Shown here in pieces: positions 1 to 5,437 of a stretch of DNA of 6,118 nucleotides. Source of the stretch: JAMQKA01 sp033722415 (lineage in GTDB: Bacteria > Bacteroidota > Rhodothermia > Balneolales > Balneolaceae); NCBI GenBank assembly GCA_033722415.1, contig JAWVZC010000264.1, positions 1-6,118 on the forward strand. Direction: 5' to 3'. A program made the translations under genes and the position numbers. Under the pieces are notes generated by a model that had not been told where the DNA came from, did not search any database, and was given only the letters and a program-made list of their open reading frames with translations. Numbering within the stretch: position 1 is the first letter of the stretch; every line of letters begins with the position of its first letter.

Positions 1-1
1 G

Positions 2-865
2 GGGAGTGCCAAGAGACCCAACGATCAGTTCATGTGGCAGTGTTTCGGTCCGTGGGATTTCAAACACCGCACGAAGGTAAGCCGCATACATCCCGACAAC
101 TGTCGCATCCTGGGTGCCGCCAGTCACGATTACCTGTACAAGCCGCTGGATCCCGAACTTGCCCAGCCGTACTACCCGTTTGATGTGGTCGATACCCCAA
201 CGGTATTGATTGCTCCTACCTGGCATTACGGGGAGGTTTTTTCGCATTGGGGAAATGACCGGGACCTGTTTCCCCGCCTGATCGAGCATATCAGCAACCA
301 GGGAGCCAATATTATCCTGCGACTGCATGACTCCTTTCGTTTCGACAAGCAGTACCGGACGTTTCTCGATTCTCTGGCCGATACCTATGACAACGTGATG
401 CTCAAGTACAAGGATCAAAATCCGGACAACCTGCTCGATCTGCAGATTTCGGATATGCTGATCACCAACTTCAGCAGTATTGCCAACCTGTTTTATGCCA
501 CAGGTCGTCCCACCATCCATATCTACCCCGTTAAAAGTGCTGATGAAGAGTTTCTCTGGCGGAACCAGACCTTTGCCGGGGTATACAAAAAGCGGGTGAA
601 CTCGGCCAAATTCATCTGGAAACTGTCTCCCGAAAAACATGGCGGACTGCTGGCCAACGATTTTAAAGAGTTAACCGGGCTTGTCGACCACGCCATCGCA
701 AACCCGGACTGCTGCAGAACAAAGGCAAAGGACTTTCTGAGGCGGTATATGATTGAACCTGACGGGCAAAACTGTGAACGCACCTGGAATGCCCTGGTAG
801 AACTGGTGGAGGGAGCCGAAAAGCCGCAATATCACCCGACAGAACTGCTTGAAATGGGCACATAA
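2..865 (+). CDS. CDP-glycerol glycerophosphotransferase-like (TagF/Glyphos_transf) protein, C-terminal part
   Basis: The reading frame is open from the left edge (first full codon at 2), so the ATG at 32 is probably internal and the true start lies upstream; 287 residues are visible. Family signs: APTW at nt 212-223, a RLH element at nt 320-328, and DMLITNFSS at nt 452-478, which matches the DxLITDYSS block of CDP-glycerol:poly(glycerophosphate) glycerophosphotransferases. A GAASHDYL segment just before fits the G-x-x-R/S-x-D-x-L element. Known members transfer glycerol phosphate or ribitol phosphate from a CDP-alcohol to teichoic-acid or capsule acceptors at the cytoplasmic membrane. The N-terminal half of the domain, with the usual HG-containing catalytic motif, is outside the window. 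Unusual points are RLHD for the common RLHP and TNFSS for TDYSS. The true donor is unknown. The inositol activation genes just downstream suggest CDP-inositol as one possibility, but that is inference. Confidence 0.8.
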   Translation, partial: GSAKRPNDQFMWQCFGPWDFKHRTKVSRIHPDNCRILGAASHDYLYKPLDPELAQPYYPFDVVDTPTVLIAPTWHYGEVFSHWGNDRDLFPRLIEHISNQGANIILRLHDSFRFDKQYRTFLDSLADTYDNVMLKYKDQNPDNLLDLQISDMLITNFSSIANLFYATGRPTIHIYPVKSADEEFLWRNQTFAGVYKKRVNSAKFIWKLSPEKHGGLLANDFKELTGLVDHAIANPDCCRTKAKDFLRRYMIEPDGQNCERTWNALVELVEGAEKPQYHPTELLEMGT

Positions 866-869
866 TTAT

Positions 870-901
870 TTTGTGGGCATGAACTATTTTAATTAAATTT
901 G
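870..901 (+). promoter_or_regulatory. Candidate Bacteroidota-type promoter upstream of the inositol cassette
   Basis: TTTG at 870-873 is followed, after a 20-base spacer, by TAAATTTG at 894-901. This fits the -33 TTTG / -7 TAnnTTTG consensus described for Bacteroides. It lies just after the stop of the transferase gene. Transcription would begin near 905-910 and leave a leader of roughly 135 bases before the synthase ATG at 1042. The match is exact at every fixed consensus position, but the region is AT-rich and chance matches are possible. Confidence 0.4.
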
Positions 902-1041
902 GCCCCTTAATTGAATGCAGTGTAGGGTAACGATTAGCACAGTACATTAAAGTTATCACTTCTACCACAGTGTGTGTTTGTACGGATATGGATTAAGCCG
1001 ATCGTTCCCTGTCTATTTTTTAACCTTATATAAATCTGATC

Positions 1042-2367
1042 ATGCCCAGTGAACAATCCGACAGTTCATCCGAAACCACCGGTAAACTCCTCGTGCTCAC
1101 GCCGGGTCTTGGTGCGGTTGCTACAACTTTTATTGCCGGGGTCGAATCTATCAGAAGGGGTTTGGCCCGGCCGATCGGCTCCCTTACCCAGATGCAGACA
1201 ATACGACTGGGGTTGAGGTCGGAGGGGCGAAACCCGCTGATCAAGGATTTTGTGGATCTGGCCTCGCTGGATGACCTGGAATTCGGAGCCTGGGATGTAT
1301 TTGAGGATGACGCCTACAAGGCTATCAAACGGGCAAATGTGCTCAAGAACGAGGATGTGGAACCGCTTGCCGATTTCCTGAGAGAGATCAAGCCGATGCC
1401 GGCGGTGTTTAACCAGGAATATGTAAAGCGGCTGAACGGGCCGAATGTTAAGCCCCAAAACAACAAAATGGAGCTTGCCGAGGCGCTGCGTGAGGATATT
1501 CGTAACAAAATTAACGAGACCGGGGCCTCCCGGGCCGTCATGATCTGGTGCGGTTCTACGGAAGTGTACCAGCATCCTTCAGATTGTCACCGTGCGGTAG
1601 AGGCGTTTGAAGAGGGGCTAAAAAATAACGACAAGTCGATAAGTCCTTCCCAGATCTACGCATATGCCGCCATAAAAGAGGGCGTGCCCTATGCCAACGG
1701 TGCTCCCAACCTATCGGCTGATTTTCCGGCGCTGGAGCAGCTGGCCGTCGAAAACGGTGTGCCGATTGCAGGCAAGGATTTCAAAACCGGCCAAACCCTG
1801 ATGAAAACGATGCTGGCACCTGGATTCAAGGCCCGGATGCTCGGCGTCAAAGGATGGTTCTCAACCAACATCCTGGGGAACCGGGACGGTGAAATCCTGG
1901 ATGATCCGGAGAGTTTTAAAACCAAAGAGGTAAGTAAGTCCGGCGTACTGGATACCATCCTCCAGCCAGACCTCTACCCGAATTTGTATGATGAGCTCTA
2001 TCACAAGGTTCGGATCAATTATTATCCGCCCCGCGGAGATGAAAAGGAGGGATGGGATAATATCGATATCACCGGGTGGATGGGCTACCCGATGCAGATC
2101 AAGGTCGATTTCCTCTGCCGCGATTCCATACTTGCAGCCCCGTTGGTACTCGACCTGGCACTCTTCCTCGATCTCGCCAAGCGTTCCGAAAGGGAAGGCA
2201 TCCAGGAATGGCTCTCATTTTATTTCAAAAGTCCCCAGATTGTCGAAGGACATATTCAGGAGCACGACATCTTTATTCAGCATTTCAGGCTTAAAAATAC
2301 GTTGCGTGTTCTGGGTGGGGAAGAGCCTCTGACACACCTCTCTGAAAATTTTGACGGAAAATATTGA
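1042..2367 (+). CDS. myo-inositol-1-phosphate synthase (inositol-3-phosphate synthase)
   Basis: Complete 441-residue gene. The enzyme (EC 5.5.1.4) is cytoplasmic and NAD-dependent; it isomerises glucose 6-phosphate to 1D-myo-inositol 3-phosphate, the first step of inositol synthesis. Visible family blocks: a Rossmann glycine motif GLGAVATT (residues 22-29), WCGSTE (169-174), NGAPN (219-223), GKDFKTGQT (244-252), STNILGNRDG (274-283) and KVDFLCRDSILAAP (354-367). The length suits the shorter prokaryotic type rather than the eukaryotic one of more than 500 residues. An in-frame TAA at 1021 and no other start codon before 1042 fix the ATG. No Shine-Dalgarno sequence precedes it; the upstream bases are AT-rich. 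The stop lies 11 bases before the ATG of the cytidylyltransferase gene, so the two are surely co-transcribed. A dispersed homologue is needed for inositol-lipid synthesis in Bacteroides, so a lipid role is plausible here too. Confidence 0.95.
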   Translation: MPSEQSDSSSETTGKLLVLTPGLGAVATTFIAGVESIRRGLARPIGSLTQMQTIRLGLRSEGRNPLIKDFVDLASLDDLEFGAWDVFEDDAYKAIKRANVLKNEDVEPLADFLREIKPMPAVFNQEYVKRLNGPNVKPQNNKMELAEALREDIRNKINETGASRAVMIWCGSTEVYQHPSDCHRAVEAFEEGLKNNDKSISPSQIYAYAAIKEGVPYANGAPNLSADFPALEQLAVENGVPIAGKDFKTGQTLMKTMLAPGFKARMLGVKGWFSTNILGNRDGEILDDPESFKTKEVSKSGVLDTILQPDLYPNLYDELYHKVRINYYPPRGDEKEGWDNIDITGWMGYPMQIKVDFLCRDSILAAPLVLDLALFLDLAKRSEREGIQEWLSFYFKSPQIVEGHIQEHDIFIQHFRLKNTLRVLGGEEPLTHLSENFDGKY

Positions 2368-2378
2368 GCGAAAGATTG

Positions 2379-3134
2379 ATGAAAGGACATAACAGGCGGC
2401 GAACCGGGGTAATACTGGCAGCGGGATTCGGATCCCGTCTCAAGGGCACGGTGGACGACGTTAGCCTGAAACCACTTACCCCGGTTGCCGGCGTACCTCT
2501 CATCCACCGGGTATTCGCCAGTCTTGAAACCGCGGGCTGCAGCAGAATCGTCGTTGTGCTGGGACATGGCCACGAGAAGGTGAAGAAAGAGATCACGGAA
2601 CATTACGACGGCCCTCTCGACCTGGTCTTTGTTTACAATGAAGATTATCACCTCAGTAACGGTATCTCGCTGCTGTCGGCTTCCGACTACCTGAGTGGGG
2701 AATTCGTGCTGACCATGGCCGACCATATTGTATCTGACTCAATCATGGAGAAGGCCCGGTACCATTCCCCTCCGAACGATGGGGCGACGTTGATGGTGGA
2801 CTACAAAATAGACACGATTTTCGACCTCGATGATGCCACCAAGGTCCTTGAGAAAGATGAGAAAATCGTATCCATCGGCAAGGAGATCGATCGCTACAAC
2901 TGCATTGACACGGGAGTTTTTGTGTGCACGCCGGGGCTCCTTGATGTGCTGGAACAGGTATACCGGGAGAAGGGAGACGCGTCACTCAGCGACGGGGTAC
3001 AACAACTCGCCAAAAAGGGACAAATGTCGGTTCTGGATATCGAGGACGCCTTCTGGCAGGATGTCGACACCCCCGAGATGCTGGAATACGCTGAAATGAT
3101 CTTGCTGGAGGAAGAACAGGCGGTTTCCTCGTAA
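2379..3134 (+). CDS. Nucleotidyltransferase, probable CTP:inositol-1-phosphate cytidylyltransferase
   Basis: 251 residues from the ATG at 2379. The N-terminal LAAGFGSRL (residues 13-21) and KPLTPV (31-36) are the nucleotide-binding signature of the sugar-phosphate nucleotidyltransferase fold. N87, SNGISLL (93-99), LTMADH (111-116), IDTGVF (176-181) and DVDTPE (228-233) resemble the cytidylyltransferase domain of archaeal and thermophile IPCT/DIPPS proteins (EC 2.7.7.74), which make CDP-inositol from CTP and inositol 1-phosphate. Position directly after inositol-phosphate synthase supports this substrate. The protein ends after this domain, so the membrane DIPP-synthase half of bifunctional versions is missing. 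An alternative TTG start at 2364 overlaps the synthase stop as TTGA and would add five residues. ATG is preferred because a weak purine stretch (GAAAG, 2370-2374) lies close upstream and the fold begins soon after. Another substrate, such as phosphocholine or a sugar phosphate, is possible but less likely given the neighbour. Confidence 0.82.
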   Translation: MKGHNRRRTGVILAAGFGSRLKGTVDDVSLKPLTPVAGVPLIHRVFASLETAGCSRIVVVLGHGHEKVKKEITEHYDGPLDLVFVYNEDYHLSNGISLLSASDYLSGEFVLTMADHIVSDSIMEKARYHSPPNDGATLMVDYKIDTIFDLDDATKVLEKDEKIVSIGKEIDRYNCIDTGVFVCTPGLLDVLEQVYREKGDASLSDGVQQLAKKGQMSVLDIEDAFWQDVDTPEMLEYAEMILLEEEQAVSS

Positions 3135-3495
3135 CGCTGTTTCTTTTGATAAACTTCCAATCCGTGTGTTAATCTGCATTTCTTTCCCTGCACCGTTCAG
3201 AAATAAAAACAGAGCAGATCGTTAGGCAATACATACCTACCGCCAACCCCTGCCTTTGTACTACCTGTAAAGTTCTGTATTGCTGATTTGAAGTGCAAAG
3301 CTATCAGGCTAGAATTAATAATCATTTAATTAAATAGTTACGTAATATAAAAATAAAAGTACGGATTTAGTGTTATTTTAATGTCTGTTAAGAGAGAGGA
3401 AAGTGACGCTCAGCATTGCTATTCAAAAAATATGACAAATTCTTAAAAAACAAGGACTTGGAAGCTGACTAAATCTTGCACGGGTTCCCCTGAGA
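3135..3495. other. AT-rich intergenic region between the inositol pair and the glycosyltransferase gene
   Basis: 361 bases with no convincing ORF. The stretch from about 3310 to 3380 is very AT-rich and includes a TTAATTAA palindrome. No GC-rich hairpin with a following T run is visible after the 3134 stop, so no intrinsic terminator can be called. Two TTTG motifs (3255-3258 and 3287-3290) are followed at promoter spacing only by poor -7 matches. The length and composition suggest that the glycosyltransferase gene has its own promoter here, but I cannot place it. Confidence 0.5.
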
Positions 3496-4515
3496 ATGTT
3501 GCGATCAATACGTAAAAACCATATAGCTCCGGAGGGTTATATCTATTCATCCTACGGACATCCGAAATATTTAAAACATGCCGTGGCCTCGGTGGTTTCC
3601 CTGCGCCGATACGACAGGGAGCGTCCCGTTGCACTTATTTGCACCCAAAAGCATCACGATATACTGAAAGATAGGGGTATTGCAGAACTTTTTGATTATA
3701 TCCACATTCTGGAGCCGGAACGCGCATCAATAGTCGGTATCAAACATAATATTCACGACTATCTTTTTTTTGAAAAGAATCTCTTCCTGGATAGTGATAT
3801 GGTCTGGTGTAAAAACCCGGACAATCTCTGGACTTCCCTGCAGGCGTATGAGTTTACCGTAACCGGTACCCTTGTTGCAGACAGTTTTTTTGGCGGGCCT
3901 AAACATCTCGGGGTGATAAAGGATATCGTGTTGCGCCGCCGCAGGCGTACACTGCGTCATTTCGGTCTGACCCACCTGAGCAGGGTGCAAACAGGGCTGA
4001 TGTATGCGAAGGATTATGAGTTGACCAAAAATGTGTGTGAACTGGCACAGCAGATGCTAAAACGCAAAGAAGAAACCCATTTTCAAAGTCGCACGCTTGA
4101 ACAAGGACGTAACGAGGAATCATGTGAATGGAGTATAGCCATGGCCATGTCAAGGCTCAATGTCCCGGTTTATACTTGGCTCCAGGGATACACCAGCCCA
4201 CAGTTGGATTATATTGCAGATTACTGCTGCCATGATGAGGATTTCGAGTACGTGGTTTGTACCTATTACTGTGACGAGTTTGTGAACAATTTTCGGGGGA
4301 TCAAGAGGAAATGGCTTAGAAACTTGCTTACTTCTGTTTTTTCTCTTCTTCCCGGTAAAGCGGATTACATGGGGGTTACGCCCTACCTGTTGCATTTCGG
4401 CTGGTACCATCAGAAACAACCCTTTTTCGAATATTCCGAGCGTACCTGGAACCGCTTGGACGTGAAGGATATCAATTGGGTCAATCAACTTCAGAAAAAT
4501 AAAATAAAGGAGTAA
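3496..4515 (+). CDS. Putative GT-A type glycosyltransferase
   Basis: 339 residues. The N-terminus (about 14-48) reads as an alternating beta/alpha start, GYIYSSYGHPKYLKHAVASV, followed by a second strand with VALIC. FLDSDMVW (97-104) gives D99-x-D101, the metal and nucleotide-sugar binding DxD of GT-A enzymes of the GT8-like type. QTGLMY (165-170) matches the N-x-G block that follows in such enzymes, and a C-terminal HFGWYHQK element is near 297-304. The protein has no signal peptide or membrane span and should act in the cytoplasm, with a basic RRRRR patch near 149-153 that could aid membrane contact. Donor sugar and acceptor cannot be read from the sequence. An in-frame TGA at 3466 and lack of other starts support ATG 3496, though no ribosome binding site is visible. 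Its setting beside CDP-alcohol chemistry suggests surface glycan or glycolipid assembly. Confidence 0.72.
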   Translation: MLRSIRKNHIAPEGYIYSSYGHPKYLKHAVASVVSLRRYDRERPVALICTQKHHDILKDRGIAELFDYIHILEPERASIVGIKHNIHDYLFFEKNLFLDSDMVWCKNPDNLWTSLQAYEFTVTGTLVADSFFGGPKHLGVIKDIVLRRRRRTLRHFGLTHLSRVQTGLMYAKDYELTKNVCELAQQMLKRKEETHFQSRTLEQGRNEESCEWSIAMAMSRLNVPVYTWLQGYTSPQLDYIADYCCHDEDFEYVVCTYYCDEFVNNFRGIKRKWLRNLLTSVFSLLPGKADYMGVTPYLLHFGWYHQKQPFFEYSERTWNRLDVKDINWVNQLQKNKIKE

Positions 4516-4927
4516 TCAGGGTTTCTGCGCAGAGTGTTTTGTTTACGTTTCATCCAAGTAGTACGTAAAGTGACATCGTAGTTCAAAAGGTTCTGTTATG
4601 CATACGCTTCATCATCCTGTGAAAAGTCTTAATGCTTTCTGATTTTGATATTTTGTTCCCGGTAGTGACAGAAAATTCAACCAAATATCAGCCAACAGGA
4701 GGAGGGCGTGCCGGGCATTCACTTGAATAACCGAAATTACGAATGCAATGCAATTTGTTAGACATTTCCGGTTTCTGCTCCAACAGGTATGAGGTAATTT
4801 CGTAGAAAATTAACTCCCGGAAAAACTTGTCTGATGGAGAGCCTGCATTACCGTGTTTACCGGAATTGTTGTTGTCCTGTGATATGAGAACCGGTAATTG
4901 CACGAATGAAACAATCAGATTAAATAA
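4516..4927. other. Intergenic stretch without a supported gene
   Basis: About 410 bases between the glycosyltransferase stop and the left end of the repeat element. I see no RNA gene, no terminator and no credible + strand ORF. A 71-codon reverse frame (4688-4903) is the only open stretch of note. It has no family signature and no good start context. The base composition is like other gaps in this window. It could hold a decayed gene, but nothing recognisable remains. Confidence 0.5.
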
Positions 4928-4945
4928 ACGCGTTTAGCGGTTAAA
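4928..4945 (+). repeat. Left terminal inverted repeat of the MITE-like element
   Basis: ACGCGTTTAGCGGTTAAA; pairs with 5103-5120 with a single mismatch. The outermost six bases, ACGCGT, are themselves palindromic. Confidence 0.7.
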
Positions 4946-4977
4946 TTAGATGGCAACAAACCAGGGAATGCCCTCTG

Positions 4978-5008
4978 CGTCATCCCGGACCCCGATCCGG
5001 GGTCTCGC
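4978..5008 (+). repeat. REP-like palindromic arm, left
   Basis: The 31-base arm begins CGTCATCCCGGACC and ends GGTCTCGC. It contains a perfect 7-bp stem, GACCCCG (4988-4994) with CGGGGTC (4998-5004), closing a 3-base loop. Its reverse complement aligns over its whole length, with substitutions and one gap, to the arm at 5061-5090. GTCATCC...GGATCTCG repeats of this kind are common intergenic dispersed palindromes in bacterial genomes. Confidence 0.65.
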
Positions 5009-5060
5009 GGTGGTATTGAGCGTTGATTTGTTGCGAGCTGAACTCAACGGCAGCGGCCTT

Positions 5061-5090
5061 GCGAGATCCTGAAACAAGTTCAGGATGACA
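5061..5090 (-). repeat. REP-like palindromic arm, right
   Basis: In reverse complement this arm starts TGTCATCCTGAACTTG and ends GGATCTCGC. It holds a perfect 8-bp stem, ATCCTGAA (5066-5073) with TTCAGGAT (5079-5086), around a 5-base loop. It is the inverted partner of the arm at 4978-5008, but the stem sequence has diverged in a paired way, so each arm keeps its own hairpin. Confidence 0.65.
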
Positions 5091-5102
5091 TACAGGCTAC
5101 TT

Positions 5103-5120
5103 TTTAACCACTAAACGCGT
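5103..5120 (-). repeat. Right terminal inverted repeat of the MITE-like element
   Basis: TTTAACCACTAAACGCGT; inverted copy of 4928-4945 with one G/A difference. Confidence 0.7.
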
Positions 5121-5126
5121 AAAATA

Positions 5127-5420
5127 ATGATCATACTTGGTACCCCGATACAACATTACAAAAGAACGATGGGGTGCCGAGAACGACTACAGATTCCTAA
5201 TCCCGGTTTTGGAATCAAAAACCGGGAACTATATTTCGAATTACAATTTCCGGTAAATTCAGACATTTTTGATTATTTGAAATCGGATTACCTGGGTATT
5301 TATGATTTCGGTATACAATCTGACAGAAAACAATTAACTGACCTGACAGGATTTAACCAGGAGGGATTCCAGGTAAGCGTCGTGGCTTTTCCCTCCATCA
5401 GGAACGATGAAGAGCATTAA
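5127..5420 (+). CDS. Small hypothetical protein, doubtful
   Basis: A 97-codon frame running from an ATG that touches the right end of the repeat element to a TAA at 5420; a second ATG is at 5169. I do not recognise the product. The central part is rich in aromatic and acidic residues (for example RELYFELQFP and DYLGIYDFGIQSD), it has no signal peptide or membrane span, and it ends in an acidic NDEEH. Only 17 bases separate its stop from the TTG start proposed for the membrane protein, which would suit an operon. Against it: no ribosome binding site, no family motif, and the frame may have been cut at its 5' end by the inserted element. It could be a gene remnant or a chance frame. Confidence 0.3.
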   Translation: MIILGTPIQHYKRTMGCRERLQIPNPGFGIKNRELYFELQFPVNSDIFDYLKSDYLGIYDFGIQSDRKQLTDLTGFNQEGFQVSVVAFPSIRNDEEH

Positions 5421-5437
5421 ATAAAATTATATCGCAT

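Larger units (their letters stand above)
4928..5120. mobile_element. MITE/REP-like element, 193 bp, with terminal inverted repeats
   Basis: The ends are an 18-bp inverted repeat: ACGCGTTTAGCGGTTAAA at 4928-4945 and TTTAACCACTAAACGCGT at 5103-5120, which match at 17 of 18 positions. Immediately outside are TAAATAA (4921-4927) and AAAATAA (5121-5127), a 6-of-7 direct repeat that could be a target-site duplication, although the AT-rich context weakens this. Inside are two inverted REP-like arms (4978-5008 and 5061-5090) and a central CGTTGA/TCAACG hairpin (5021-5026 with 5044-5049). There is no room for a transposase, so movement would need one supplied in trans. It lies directly before the ATG at 5127. 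Confidence 0.6.

Noticed and set aside
888..898. TTTAATTAAAT shared by the gaps at 888-898 and 3325-3335
   Set aside because: The match does not extend beyond 11 bases and is a self-complementary AT-rich word likely to recur by chance.
1066..1575. 169-codon reverse-strand frame inside the synthase gene
   Set aside because: It is fully antisense to a gene with strong family motifs, and its own translation shows no domain. It reflects the codon pattern of the + strand gene.
2277..2726. 149-codon reverse-strand frame spanning the synthase and cytidylyltransferase junction
   Set aside because: Antisense to two well-supported genes and without a recognisable motif.
4524..4533. TCTGCGCAGA palindrome after the glycosyltransferase stop, considered as a terminator
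   Set aside because: It can form only a 3-bp stem with a 4-base loop, and the following T-rich bases are interrupted, so it is too weak for an intrinsic terminator.
4688..4903. 71-codon reverse-strand frame in the large gap
   Set aside because: No ribosome binding site, no family signature, and a proline-rich low-complexity end. A short RELIFYEI segment resembles RELYFEL in the 5127 frame, but surrounding sequence does not align, so this looks like chance.
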